The position numbers and the translations under genes are program-made. From NCBI RefSeq assembly GCF_016862275.1, contig NZ_BOMQ01000026.1, positions 186,001-250,000 on the forward strand: a stretch of 64,000 bases of DNA, written 5' to 3'. Position 1 is the first letter of the stretch; each line of letters starts with the position of its first letter. Origin of the DNA: Actinoplanes nipponensis. GTDB lineage: Bacteria; Actinomycetota; Actinomycetes; Mycobacteriales; Micromonosporaceae. Shown here one piece after another: positions 16,454 through 25,068 of this stretch. Below the pieces are notes generated by a model. It was not told the DNA's origin. It ran no database searches and saw only the letters and a list, made by a program, of their open reading frames with translations.

Positions 16454-17995
16454 ATGATTTCCCCCTCGGTGGTCTATGCGAACGGTCGGTTCTATTCGGC
16501 GGCGGACCCGCGCGCGTCGGCGATGCTGGTGCGTGACGGGCGGATCGGGTGGCTGGGTGCGGCGGCGGACGCCCCGTCGGCGGATGTGACTGTCGATCTC
16601 GGTGGCGCGCTGGTGACGCCGGCGTTCGTGGATGCGCATCTGCACGCGACGGACACCGGTCTGGCGGCGGACGGGCTGGATCTGTCCGGGGTGCGCTCGG
16701 CCGGGGAGCTGCTGGAGGCGGTGGCGGCGTTCGCGCGGACGCGGCCGGTCGGCGGGGTGGTGCACGGCCACGGCTGGGACGAGTCGACGTGGGTGGAGCA
16801 GGTGCCGCCGTCGGCCGAGGAGCTGGAGCGGGCCGGGGACGGCCGGCGGGTGTATCTGTCGCAGGCGTCGGTGCATTCGGCGCTGGCGTCGGGGTCGTTG
16901 CTGGCGGCGTGTGCGGGTATCGAGGCGGTGCCGGGCTACGACGTGTCGGGGTGGGTGCGCGAGCAGGCGCATCACGCGGTGCGGGCGGTGGCGCTGGGGT
17001 CGTTGACGGCGGCGCAGCGGACGGCGGCGCAGACCTCGGCGTTGCGGTTGGCGGCGTCGCGGGGGGTGGCGGCGGTGCACGAGTGCGCGGGGCCGGGCAC
17101 GTCGAGTGAGGCCGATTTCGCGTCGGTGCTGGCGTTGTCGGGTGCGGGTCTGCCGCAGGTGTTCGGCTACTGGGGTGAGCTCGGTGGTGCGGTGCGGGCG
17201 AAGGAGCTGGGCGCGGTCGGCGCGGCGGGTGATCTGTACGCCGACGGGGCGTTGGGGTCGCGGACGGCGTCGTTGCGGTCGCCGTATCTCGACGGTGCGG
17301 GTTGTGGTGAGGCGTTCGTGTCGGCGGAGCAGGCCGGGGCGCATCTGCTGGAGTGCATCGAGGTGGGGGTGCAGGGCGGGTTCCATGCGATCGGGGACGC
17401 GGCGATCGAGGCGGTGCTGGACGGGTTCGCGATCGCGGCGCGGGCGGTGGGGGTGGACCGGTTGCGGGAGGGCCGGCACCGCATCGAGCACGTGGAGCTG
17501 ATCGACAAGGCGATGATCGCCCGGATGGTGGAGTTCGGGGTGGTGGCCAGCGTGCAGCCGGTGTTCGACGCGTTGTGGGGTGGCCCGGACCGGATGTACG
17601 CGCAGCGGCTGGGGGTGGAGCGGGCGTTGCTGACCAATCCGATCGGGGCGATGTACGCCGTCGGGGTGTCGCTGGCGTTCGGTTCGGATTCGCCGGTGAC
17701 GGCGTTGGATCCGTGGGCGGCGGTGGTGGCCGCGGCGGCGCCGCGGAATCCGGCGTACCGGATGAGTGTGCGTTCGGCGTTCGGGGCGAGCACGCGGGGC
17801 GGCTGGCGGGCGGCGGGGGTGGACGACGTGGGGGTGCTGACGCCGGGGCGGTCGGCGACGTTCGCGGTGTGGGAGACCCCGGCGGGGATGGATGGGGGCC
17901 TGCCGGTGCTGTTGCCGGGGGTGGATGGTGTGGTGCCGGCGCGGCCGGTGTGCCGGCGCACGGTGCTGCACGGCGAGACGATCTTCGAGGAGTGA
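16454..17995 (+). CDS. Amidohydrolase 3 family protein (YtcJ-like) inside the lysine operon
   Basis: A 513-residue metal-dependent amidohydrolase. Metal-binding features are visible in order: DAHLHATDTG after the first strand (HxH), GFHAIGDAAIEAVL, HRIEHVE and AFGSDSPVTALDPW (metal Asp). The family hydrolyses amide bonds, often N-acyl or cyclic amides; substrate here is not predictable. Its position between kdd and kamD, five bases after kdd and with the kamD ribosome-binding site inside its last codons, indicates co-expression with lysine aminomutase genes. It might process an acylated or lactam form of a pathway amino acid; that is speculation. Confidence 0.8.
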   Translation: MISPSVVYANGRFYSAADPRASAMLVRDGRIGWLGAAADAPSADVTVDLGGALVTPAFVDAHLHATDTGLAADGLDLSGVRSAGELLEAVAAFARTRPVGGVVHGHGWDESTWVEQVPPSAEELERAGDGRRVYLSQASVHSALASGSLLAACAGIEAVPGYDVSGWVREQAHHAVRAVALGSLTAAQRTAAQTSALRLAASRGVAAVHECAGPGTSSEADFASVLALSGAGLPQVFGYWGELGGAVRAKELGAVGAAGDLYADGALGSRTASLRSPYLDGAGCGEAFVSAEQAGAHLLECIEVGVQGGFHAIGDAAIEAVLDGFAIAARAVGVDRLREGRHRIEHVELIDKAMIARMVEFGVVASVQPVFDALWGGPDRMYAQRLGVERALLTNPIGAMYAVGVSLAFGSDSPVTALDPWAAVVAAAAPRNPAYRMSVRSAFGASTRGGWRAAGVDDVGVLTPGRSATFAVWETPAGMDGGLPVLLPGVDGVVPARPVCRRTVLHGETIFEE

Positions 17996-17996
17996 C

Positions 17997-19550
17997 GTGA
18001 ACAAGCTGGGGCTGGATCCGCTTGTCGTGCAGCGGGCAAGGGCGCTCGCCGCGCGGGCGGGTCAGCCGGTGGTGGACCTGGCGCGCTCGCACACGACGGT
18101 GTCGGTGGAGCGGGCGGTGCTGCGTCTGGCCGGGGTGTCGGGGGCTGATTCCGATGGCATCCCGTGGGTGAACCGGCTGGTCGACGCGGTGCGCGCGGAG
18201 GTGGGTCTGGGCCGGGGGGTGGCGTTGCCGGTGTTCCACGCGTTGGCCACCCACGGGCTGGACGACGTGACGGTGCTGGCGCAGAAGGCCGCGGCGGGGG
18301 CGGTGAGTTTCGCCGTACCGGAGTCGCGGGCCGAGGTGGCGGCGGCGCGGCGGGCCGCGCGCCGGGCGACCGGCGCCGGTCTGAAGATCATCGACCGGCG
18401 CCGGGCGGAGCGGGAGCGGCTGGTCAAGCGGTTGGGGGATCCGAAGCAGCGGCCGTGGATCTATCTGATCGTGGCGACCGGGGACATCTACGAGGACATC
18501 CCGCAGGCGCAGGCGGCGGCGCGGGCCGGCGCGGACGTGATCGCGGTGATCCGGTCGACCGGGCAGTCGCTGCTGGACTACGTGCCCGAGGGGGCGACCC
18601 GGGAGGGCTTCGCCGGCACGTACGCCACGCAGGAGAACTTCCGGCTGATGCGGGCGGCGCTGGACGAGACGTCCAGGGAGCTGGGCCGTTACGTGCGGCT
18701 GACCAACTACGCGTCCGGGTTGTGCATGCCGGAGATCGCCGCGCTGGCCGGGATGGAGCGGCTGGACATGATGCTCAACGACTCGATGTACGGCATCCTG
18801 TTCCGCGACATCAACCCGATCCGCACGTTCGTGGACCAGCGGTTCTCCCGGCAGGTGCACGCCCGGGCCGGGATCATCATCAACACCGGTGAGGACAACT
18901 ACCTGACCACCGCGGATGCGGTGGAGGCGGCGCACACGGTGACGGTGTCGCAGTTGCTGAACGAGTTCTTCGCGCACGAGGCGGGTTTGGCGGACTGGCA
19001 GCTGGGGCTGGGGCACGCGTTCGAGATCAATCCGGAGCTGCCGGAGTCGTTCCGGCTGGAGCTGGCGCACGCGCTGCTGGCCCGGGAGTTGTTCCCGGAC
19101 GCGCCGCTGAAGTGGATGCCGCCGACCAAGCACATGACCGGTGACGTGTTCCGGGGCAACCTGCTCGACGGGTTCTTCAACCTGGTGGGCGCGCTGACCG
19201 GGCAGGGCATCCTGCTGGTGGGGATGATGACCGAGGCGGTGGTGACGCCGTGGCTGTCGGATCGCGACATCGCCCTGCAGAACGTGCGGTACGTGCTCAA
19301 CGGCGCGGGCAACCTGCACGAGGACTTCGTGCCGGCGCCGGGCGGGTTCATCCAGTCGCGGGCGCACGAGGTGCTGGGCGAGGCGATCGAGCTGCTGGAG
19401 GCCATCGTGGACGACACGATGCTGAACGCGATCGCCGACGGCACCTTCGGGATCATGAAGCGGCCGGCGGACCGGGGCAAGGGCCTGGACGGCGTCGCCC
19501 GCCACGAGGACGGCTATTTCAACCCTGTGACCGAGGCGCTGGAAGCATGA
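17997..19550 (+). CDS. kamD: Lysine 5,6-aminomutase alpha subunit
   Basis: Large subunit of the adenosylcobalamin- and PLP-dependent enzyme moving the terminal amino group of beta-lysine (or D-lysine) to C5. 517 residues, the usual length. Recognisable blocks are KPWIYL-like RPWIYLIVATGDIYEDIP, IRSTGQSLLDYVPEG, NYASGLCMPEIAALAG, and MLNDSMYGILFRDIN, all in the TIM-barrel substrate domain, then WMPPTKHMTGD near the C-terminus. GTG 17997 is preceded by GAGGAG at 17987-17992, one base after the upstream stop. The gene overlaps kamE by ATGA, as expected for subunits made in equal amounts. Confidence 0.92.
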   Translation: MNKLGLDPLVVQRARALAARAGQPVVDLARSHTTVSVERAVLRLAGVSGADSDGIPWVNRLVDAVRAEVGLGRGVALPVFHALATHGLDDVTVLAQKAAAGAVSFAVPESRAEVAAARRAARRATGAGLKIIDRRRAERERLVKRLGDPKQRPWIYLIVATGDIYEDIPQAQAAARAGADVIAVIRSTGQSLLDYVPEGATREGFAGTYATQENFRLMRAALDETSRELGRYVRLTNYASGLCMPEIAALAGMERLDMMLNDSMYGILFRDINPIRTFVDQRFSRQVHARAGIIINTGEDNYLTTADAVEAAHTVTVSQLLNEFFAHEAGLADWQLGLGHAFEINPELPESFRLELAHALLARELFPDAPLKWMPPTKHMTGDVFRGNLLDGFFNLVGALTGQGILLVGMMTEAVVTPWLSDRDIALQNVRYVLNGAGNLHEDFVPAPGGFIQSRAHEVLGEAIELLEAIVDDTMLNAIADGTFGIMKRPADRGKGLDGVARHEDGYFNPVTEALEA

Positions 19551-20281
19551 CGATCGTTCGCCCCTACGGGGACACCACCGGTGACGGGATGGTGCAGCTG
19601 TCGTTCACGCTGCCGATCGCGCACGACAAGCGCGCCGAGGGCGCGGCGGTGCAGCTGGCCAACAAGATGGGCATGGACCCGGCGCTGCTGGTGCACGCCA
19701 AGGCGATGGGTGACGGGTTCACCTTCTTCGTGGTCTACGGCCGGGTGAGCCACCTGGTCGACACCGACAAGGTGCAGGTGGTCGAGCGGGACTTCCCGCT
19801 GCTGAGCGCCAAGGAGATCAACGCGGTCATCAAGCGCCGGCTGCGGCGGCGGCTCAACGTGGTGGGGGCGTGCATCGGCACCGACGCGCACACCGTGGGC
19901 ATCGACGCGATCCTCAACCTCAAGGGCATCGCGGGGGAGAAGGGCCTGGAGTACTACCGGGAGCTGTCGGTGACCAACATGGGCGCGCAGGTGTCGGTGC
20001 CGGAGCTGGTGGAGACGGCCCGGGCGCAGAAGGCCGACGCGGTGCTGGTGTCGCAGGTGGTCACCCAGCGCGACGCGCACCTGCAGAACACCCGGGCGAT
20101 GACCGCCGCGTTCCGCGAGGCCATGCCGGCCGGCAAGCGGCCGCTGCTGATCGTGGGCGGGCCCCGGTTCGACGAGCTGATGGCCGGCGAGCTGGGCGTG
20201 GACCGGATCTTCGGCCGGGGTACGACGCCGCGCGAGGTCGCCTCCTACCTGGTACACGCCCTGATCGGGAGCACATCATGA
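19547..20281 (+). CDS. kamE: Lysine 5,6-aminomutase beta (cobalamin-binding) subunit
   Basis: 244 residues. It carries the base-off/His-on B12 motif DxHxxG as TDAHTVG (D113, H115, G118). In the clostridial enzyme the cobalt-ligand histidine (H133) is 11 residues before the PLP-binding lysine (K144); here K126 in LNLKG is exactly 11 after H115, so the PLP-lysine is very probably K126. The preceding part (MVQLSFTLPIAHDKRAEGAA) is the dimerisation region. The start overlaps the kamD stop (ATGA) and the end overlaps kal in the same way. All visible catalytic features are intact, so the enzyme should be active when supplied with adenosylcobalamin. Confidence 0.92.
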   Translation: MTIVRPYGDTTGDGMVQLSFTLPIAHDKRAEGAAVQLANKMGMDPALLVHAKAMGDGFTFFVVYGRVSHLVDTDKVQVVERDFPLLSAKEINAVIKRRLRRRLNVVGACIGTDAHTVGIDAILNLKGIAGEKGLEYYRELSVTNMGAQVSVPELVETARAQKADAVLVSQVVTQRDAHLQNTRAMTAAFREAMPAGKRPLLIVGGPRFDELMAGELGVDRIFGRGTTPREVASYLVHALIGSTS

Positions 20282-20679
20282 TCACTGTCACGCATCGCCG
20301 CTACGTGCCGTACTCCCACGCCCACTACGCGGGGAACCTGGTCGACGGGGCGTACTCGCTGGGGTTGTTCGGTGACGTCGCCACCGAGGTGTGCATCCGG
20401 CTGGACGGCGACGAGGGGTTGTTCGCCTCGTACTCCGACGTGCAGTTCCGGGCGCCGGTGCAGGCCGGCGACGTGTTGGAGGTGACCGCGGCGGTGACCA
20501 GGATGGGCACCCGCAGCCGCACCATCGACTTCACCGCGACGGTGGTGTGCCGCGGCGCCGGCGGGTCGGCGGCGCAGGTGCTGGCCGAACCGGTGGTCGC
20601 GGTGACCGCCACGGGCACCGTGGTCGTGCCCGCGAAGGGCCGTCCGACCATCCCGCCCGCTGCCCAAAACCGGACTTAA
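20278..20679 (+). CDS. kal: 3-aminobutyryl-CoA ammonia-lyase (hotdog fold)
   Basis: A 133-residue single hotdog-fold protein beginning ITVTHRRYVPYSHAHYAGNL, with VDGAYSLGLFGDVATEV and ASYSDVQFRAPVQAGD, matching Kal of lysine-fermenting bacteria. It removes ammonia from 3-aminobutyryl-CoA to give crotonyl-CoA. Translational overlap (ATGA) with kamE and position in the kam operon make a generic thioesterase unlikely. The enzyme that would generate its substrate, the 3-keto-5-aminohexanoate cleavage enzyme, is not encoded in this window. Confidence 0.82.
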   Translation: MITVTHRRYVPYSHAHYAGNLVDGAYSLGLFGDVATEVCIRLDGDEGLFASYSDVQFRAPVQAGDVLEVTAAVTRMGTRSRTIDFTATVVCRGAGGSAAQVLAEPVVAVTATGTVVVPAKGRPTIPPAAQNRT

Positions 20680-20682
20680 GAC

Positions 20683-21948
20683 GTGACCTTCGCGGTCTGT
20701 GTGGATGTCGGGTCGACGTACACCAAGGCCTGCCTGGTCGATCTGGCCGGCGGCCGGCTGCTGGAGCGCGCCGAGCTGCCCACGACCGCCGACACCGACG
20801 TGCTGATCGGCCTGGACGCCGCCGTCGCCGCCCTCGGCGGCGCCGGCGAGCTGTTCGTGTGCTCCTCGGCCGGCGGCGGGCTGCGGCTGGCCGTGATCGG
20901 GTACGAGGCGCTGGTCACCGCCGAGGCCGGGCACCGGGTGGGGTTGTCGGCCGGGGCGCAGGTGGTGCACGTGGCCGCGGGCCGCCTCGACGGGGCTGCG
21001 GTGGCGGCGCTGCGCGCGGCCCGCCCGGATGTGATCCTGCTGGTCGGGGGCACCGACGGCGGCGACGGCGAGGTGCTGCTGCACAACGCGCGGCGGCTGG
21101 GCACGGCCCGGGTGCGGGTGCCGGTGGTGCTGGCGGGCAACGCCGACGTGCGCGACGAGGCCGCCGGCCTGATGACCGGGCGTGGGGTGCCGGTGACCGT
21201 GGCCGGTAACGTGCTGCCGCGCATCGGGGTGCTGGAGCCGGGGCCGGCGCGGGCGGCGATCCGGCAGGTGTTCCTGCGGCACGTGATCGGCGGCAAGCGG
21301 CTCTCGCGCGGCGGGCGGTTCGCGTCGCTGGTGCGCGCGGCGACCCCGGACGCGGTGCTGGCCGGGGTGGAGCTGCTGGCCGACCGGGCCGGCGCCGGGG
21401 TGCTGGTGGTCGACGTGGGCGGGGCCACCACGGATGTGTACTCGGCGCTGGTGCCCGACGCGGAGGCCGAGACCGGCCCGCGGCGGGACGTGGCGGGCAC
21501 GCTGTGGCGCTCGCGGACCGTCGAGGGCGACCTGGGCGTGGGGGTCGGCGCGGGCGGGGTGGTGGCGGCCGCGGCGGCGGAGAAGCTGCCGGCGCCCGAC
21601 ATCAGCGGCGGGCGGCCGTACGACGCGGCCACCGACCGGCAGCTGGCGGCGACGGCGGCGATGATCGCGTTGCGGCGGCACGCGCGGGGCTGGTCGGCGG
21701 GGCCGGGCCGGCCGCGGACCGGCGGCCGGGACCTGCGCGACGTGCGGCTGGTGGTGGGTTCCGGCGGGGTGCTGCGCCACGGCGGCGGGGACGCGGTGCT
21801 GGACGCGGTGCTGGGTGACACCGCCGGTGGCTGGGCGGCGCCGGCGGGCGCCCGGCGGGTCGTGGACACCCGGTACGTGCTGGCGGCGGCGGGGTTGCTG
21901 GCCGCCGCGTACCCGGCCGCGGCGGCGGGGCTGGTGGACGCTCTGTAA
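20683..21948 (+). CDS. MutL/GlmL-type ATPase, probable aminomutase reactivase
   Basis: 421 residues of the glutamate mutase L (MutL) family with the ASKHA ATPase fold: phosphate-1 loop CVDVGSTYTKACLVD, a second phosphate-type segment VVDVGGATTDVYSAL, and ILLVGGTDGGDGE. Such proteins accompany B12-dependent carbon-skeleton and amino mutases and are thought to exchange inactivated cobalamin at ATP cost. Following kal by three bases, it most likely maintains KamDE; no separate small reactivase subunit is seen. GTG 20683 has only a weak upstream ribosome site, consistent with coupling to kal. It is the last gene of the operon. Confidence 0.85.
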   Translation: MTFAVCVDVGSTYTKACLVDLAGGRLLERAELPTTADTDVLIGLDAAVAALGGAGELFVCSSAGGGLRLAVIGYEALVTAEAGHRVGLSAGAQVVHVAAGRLDGAAVAALRAARPDVILLVGGTDGGDGEVLLHNARRLGTARVRVPVVLAGNADVRDEAAGLMTGRGVPVTVAGNVLPRIGVLEPGPARAAIRQVFLRHVIGGKRLSRGGRFASLVRAATPDAVLAGVELLADRAGAGVLVVDVGGATTDVYSALVPDAEAETGPRRDVAGTLWRSRTVEGDLGVGVGAGGVVAAAAAEKLPAPDISGGRPYDAATDRQLAATAAMIALRRHARGWSAGPGRPRTGGRDLRDVRLVVGSGGVLRHGGGDAVLDAVLGDTAGGWAAPAGARRVVDTRYVLAAAGLLAAAYPAAAAGLVDAL

Positions 21949-22011
21949 CCCCTGCGGGGGAACCTCAAGACACGCCCGGGAATGCGACACGCCCGGACAC
22001 GGGGGTGGCGG

Positions 22012-22042
22012 TTGACAGACGGCCGGGGGTGCGTCGTACCGT
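22012..22042 (+). promoter_or_regulatory. Candidate vegetative promoter in the kam-lnt gap
   Basis: A perfect -35 hexamer TTGACA at 22012-22017 and a -10-like TACCGT at 22037-22042 (19-base spacing; shifting the -10 to CGTACC gives 17). No gene starts for more than 500 bases, so it may drive a non-coding transcript or a long lnt leader. Confidence 0.45.
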
Positions 22043-22345
22043 CTTCAGGTCCTCTTCCGGGAAGCGGTTGTTGTTCGCTTCGTTCCTTCGCCCACTGGCC
22101 ACGCCCGCACCCTCTGCAGAGTGCCCGCGTACGCCAGGTCCAGGGGGTGGGGGTCGGCGGGGCGGCGCGGACCGGCCGCGCTGTTCCGGTGTCGGTCAGG
22201 GCGGCACGTGGCCAGTAGACAACGGCACGTCGGGGGCAGCCAGCCCGCGCCGCGCCGGTCCGAAGGTCACGCGCCGCGGTGACGCACCGGACCCGGATGG
22301 ATCTCAAGGTGCAGTCGGGGCGTAGCTCGCGGGCCACGCCCCGAC
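22043..22345 (+). ncRNA. Candidate structured non-coding RNA, family unknown
   Basis: Downstream of the promoter-like sequence are several inverted repeats in order: a small CTTCC/GGAAG hairpin near 22055; a 10-base pair of arms at 22094-22103 and 22207-22216 enclosing about 100 bases with an internal GCGCGG/CCGCGC hairpin; a bulged hairpin near 22258-22300 (GGTCCG/CGGACC outside GTCAC/GTGAC); and a perfect 10-base stem at 22314-22323/22336-22345 that could end transcription. No coding frame here has family features. It does not look like tmRNA, SRP RNA, RNase P RNA or a riboswitch I know. GC-rich DNA gives chance palindromes, so this is only a candidate. Confidence 0.35.
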
Positions 22346-22579
22346 GTCTGTCCCGGCCCCCGGCTGCCCGGCTGTCGTGCGCCGGTTCCGCGGACCCCTG
22401 CTGCGCCTTGCGCGCCCGCCGTCCCCGTGGCGCGCCTCCCTCCTCCGTGGCCCGGTCGTCCGCGGCGTCCGGCGGGGGTGACTTCCGCGCCCGGCCGGCG
22501 CCCATCCGGCCCGGGCGCCCAGCTCGGGCGGGTAGCGTGTGCGACGGTTTCGTGACCACCGACCGGTAGCCTTCCGCGG
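22346..22579. other. Remaining part of the kam-lnt gap, nothing recognised
   Basis: No gene, hairpin or motif that I can support between the last hairpin and the lnt start. The whole gap from the MutL-type gene to lnt is 631 bases. Confidence 0.5.
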
Positions 22580-24205
22580 GTGGATTTATTGACGCTTCAG
22601 CCAACGCCCGCGCCGGCGCCGGACCCGGTCGTGCCCGCCGCGCACCGGCCCCTGCGCCGCTGGGTGGCGCTGCTGCTGGCGGTCGCCGCGGGCGCGGCGC
22701 TGCTGCTGGCGTTCCCGCCGTACGGGCTGTGGTGGCTGGCGCCGGTGGCCGTGGCGCTGCTGGCCGCGGCGACCCACCGGCGGCGGCTGCGCGGCGGCGC
22801 CGGCCTGGGCATGATCGCCGGGCTGGTGTTCTTCGTGCCGTTGCTGGACTGGACGCACCTGGCCGCGGGCTGGCTGCCGTGGCTGCTGCTGTCGTTCGCC
22901 CAGGCCGCATACCTGGCGTTGCTGGGGCTGGCCGGGGCGTGGCTGTCGCCGCTGCACGACCGGCGGCGCGCGCTGTGGCCGCTGACCGCCGGGCTGCTGT
23001 GGGTGGCCCAGGAGGCGCTGCGGGACCGGGCCCCGTTCGGCGGGTTCCCGTGGGGGCGGCTGGCGTTCAGCCAGGGTGAGGCGCCCGCGCTGCGGCTGGC
23101 CGTGGTCGGCGGCGCCCCGCTGGTGACGTTCGCGGTCGCGGTGGCCGGCGGCGCCCTGGTCGCCCTGGCGTGGCGGCGCTGGTCGCGGCCGCGGAGCTGG
23201 CCGGCGGCGGCCGGGTTCGCCGTGGCCGCCGCCGTGGTGCTGGCCGGGCCCGCCCTGGTGCCGGTCGCGCAGCCGGCGGCGGCGACCCGCACGGTGGCCA
23301 TCGTGCAGGGCAACGTGCCGCGGCTGGGGCTGGACTTCAACGCGCAGCGGGCGGCGGTGCTGCTCAACCACGTACGCGCCACCGAGCAGCTGGCCGCGGA
23401 CGTGCGGGCCGGCCGGGCCCGGCAGCCCGACCTGGTCATCTGGCCGGAGAACGCCAGCGACATCGACCCGCTGCGCAACCCCGACGCCGCCCAGCAGATC
23501 GCCGGGGCGGCCACCGCGATCGGCGTGCCGATCCTGCTCGGGGCGGTGCTGCGCAGCGACATCGAGGGCGAGATCCGCAACGCCGGCATCCTGTGGCAGC
23601 CGGTCACCGGCCCCGACCTGGACCAGCTCTACATCAAACGGCACCCGGTGCCGTTCGCCGAGTACATGCCGCTGCGCCCGATCGCCCGGGTGGTCAGCGA
23701 CAAGGTGGACCTGGTGAAGAACATGGTCGCCGGCGACACCCCCGGCGTGGTGCGGACCCCGGCGGCCACCGTCGGCGACGTGATCTGCTTCGAGGTCGCC
23801 TACGACGCGGTGGTGCGCGACACCGTCACCGGCGGCGCGCAGATCCTCGCGGTGCAGACCAACAACGCCACCTTCAACGAGGCCGAGGCCCGCCAGCAGC
23901 TGGCCATGGTGCAGCTGCGCGCGGTCGAGCACGGCCGGGAGGCGCTGATGGTCTCCACGGTCGGAGTGTCCGCTTTTGTGGGCACGGCCGGTCAGGTGTA
24001 CCGGTCCACCGGCTTCAACGAGCCGGCCGTGGTCCTGCATGACATGCGCGTTGACGGACCGCGTACGCTGGCGACTCGTTCGGGGCATTGGCCGGAGCTG
24101 GCGGCCGTCGCCCTGGCCGTGCTCGTCCTCGTGGCGGCGACGCCCCTGCGGCGGCGCCGGCGCGGTGCGCGCGCGGCCGCAGAGTCGACGACGGAGGAAC
24201 GGTGA
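22580..24205 (+). CDS. lnt: Apolipoprotein N-acyltransferase
   Basis: Transfers a third acyl chain to the N-terminal cysteine of lipoproteins at the outer face of the membrane. 541 residues: six N-terminal membrane segments, a nitrilase-like domain from about residue 235 (VAIVQGNVPRLGLDF), and a final membrane helix (LAAVALAVLVLVAATPL). The catalytic triad is visible: Glu in VIWPENASD, Lys in YIKRHPVPFAEYMPLRP, Cys in VICFEVAYD. The gene overlaps the mannosyltransferase downstream by GTGA; in mycobacteria the two activities are fused in or adjacent at ppm1. The GTG at 22580 lacks a strong ribosome site. Confidence 0.92.
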   Translation: MDLLTLQPTPAPAPDPVVPAAHRPLRRWVALLLAVAAGAALLLAFPPYGLWWLAPVAVALLAAATHRRRLRGGAGLGMIAGLVFFVPLLDWTHLAAGWLPWLLLSFAQAAYLALLGLAGAWLSPLHDRRRALWPLTAGLLWVAQEALRDRAPFGGFPWGRLAFSQGEAPALRLAVVGGAPLVTFAVAVAGGALVALAWRRWSRPRSWPAAAGFAVAAAVVLAGPALVPVAQPAAATRTVAIVQGNVPRLGLDFNAQRAAVLLNHVRATEQLAADVRAGRARQPDLVIWPENASDIDPLRNPDAAQQIAGAATAIGVPILLGAVLRSDIEGEIRNAGILWQPVTGPDLDQLYIKRHPVPFAEYMPLRPIARVVSDKVDLVKNMVAGDTPGVVRTPAATVGDVICFEVAYDAVVRDTVTGGAQILAVQTNNATFNEAEARQQLAMVQLRAVEHGREALMVSTVGVSAFVGTAGQVYRSTGFNEPAVVLHDMRVDGPRTLATRSGHWPELAAVALAVLVLVAATPLRRRRRGARAAAESTTEER

Positions 24206-25011
24206 GCGAGGCGAACCCGACGGTCTCGGGCGCGGAGGGATACCCGGGGGTCGGACGCGTCCTCGTGGTCATCCCGACCTACAACGAGGCGGACAACGTC
24301 CGGCTGATCACGCAGCGGGTACGCCGCGCGGTGCCCTGTGTGGACATCCTCGTCGCCGACGACAACTCGCCCGACGGCACCGGCGCCATCGCCGATGAGA
24401 TCTCCGCCGCCGACGACCACGTGTTCGTGCTGCACCGCGCGGGCAAGGAGGGTCTCGGCGCGGCGTACGTGGCCGGGTTCGCGTGGGCCAAGAACAAGGG
24501 TTACGACGCGGTCGTGGAGATGGACGCCGACGGCTCGCACGCCCCCGAGGAGCTGCCCAAGCTGCTCGACGTGCTGCGCGACACCGACGCGGTGCTCGGC
24601 ACCCGCTACATCCCCGGCGGCAGCGTGCACAACTGGCCGATGCACCGGCTGCTGCTCTCGCGCGGCGGCAACATCTACATCCGGATGGCGCTGGGCATGC
24701 CGTTCAAGGACGCCACCGGCGGCTACCGGGCGTACCGGATGAAGGTGCTCGACGCGATCGACGTCGCGACGGTCGCCTCCACCGGCTACTCGTTCCAGGT
24801 GGAGCTGGCCTGGCGCACGTACCGGCACGGTTTCCGGATGGCCGAGGTGCCCATCACGTTCACCGAGCGCGAACACGGCGTCAGCAAGATGAGCGGCAAC
24901 ATCTTCAAGGAACAGCTGCTCAGGGTCACTGTGTGGGGGGTGTCGGCCCGCAAGGACGCCGTGCTGTCCCGGCTCGGGCGCAAGCCGCGGCAGGGTTCGA
25001 CCTGGCCGTGA
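24202..25011 (+). CDS. ppm1: Polyprenol monophosphomannose synthase (GT2)
   Basis: Makes polyprenyl-phosphate-mannose from GDP-mannose, the donor for protein and lipoglycan mannosylation. 269 residues of the dolichol-phosphate-mannose synthase type: VLVVIPTYNEADN, the VADDNSPDGTG and EMDADGSHAPEE acidic motifs (donor and metal binding), GTRYIPGGSVHNWP, and KDATGGYRAYR (acceptor loop). There is no membrane domain, as in the catalytic half of mycobacterial Ppm1. GTG 24202 follows GGAGGA and overlaps the lnt stop. The order lnt-ppm1-fxsA next to rbpA matches the mycobacterial Rv2050-Rv2053c region. Confidence 0.92.
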   Translation: MSEANPTVSGAEGYPGVGRVLVVIPTYNEADNVRLITQRVRRAVPCVDILVADDNSPDGTGAIADEISAADDHVFVLHRAGKEGLGAAYVAGFAWAKNKGYDAVVEMDADGSHAPEELPKLLDVLRDTDAVLGTRYIPGGSVHNWPMHRLLLSRGGNIYIRMALGMPFKDATGGYRAYRMKVLDAIDVATVASTGYSFQVELAWRTYRHGFRMAEVPITFTEREHGVSKMSGNIFKEQLLRVTVWGVSARKDAVLSRLGRKPRQGSTWP

Positions 25012-25068
25012 CCGGGCACCGGCGTGTCATGCTTGCCGTGGCGTCGAGGTGACGCCGGAAGGGTGTGG

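Noticed and set aside
13903..21948. Biosynthetic gene cluster for a beta-lysine antibiotic
   Set aside because: kamA could supply beta-lysine for such antibiotics, but kdd, kamDE and kal are catabolic and there are no peptide synthetase or acetyltransferase genes nearby.
22139..22170. G-rich run as a G-quadruplex
   Set aside because: Only three runs of three or more G are present; in this GC-rich DNA it is not strong enough.
22586..24088. Long open frame antisense to lnt
   Set aside because: Arg/Gly/His-rich shadow of a GC-rich gene; the plus-strand frame has all Lnt catalytic motifs. Many similar long antisense frames across the window were discarded for the same reason.
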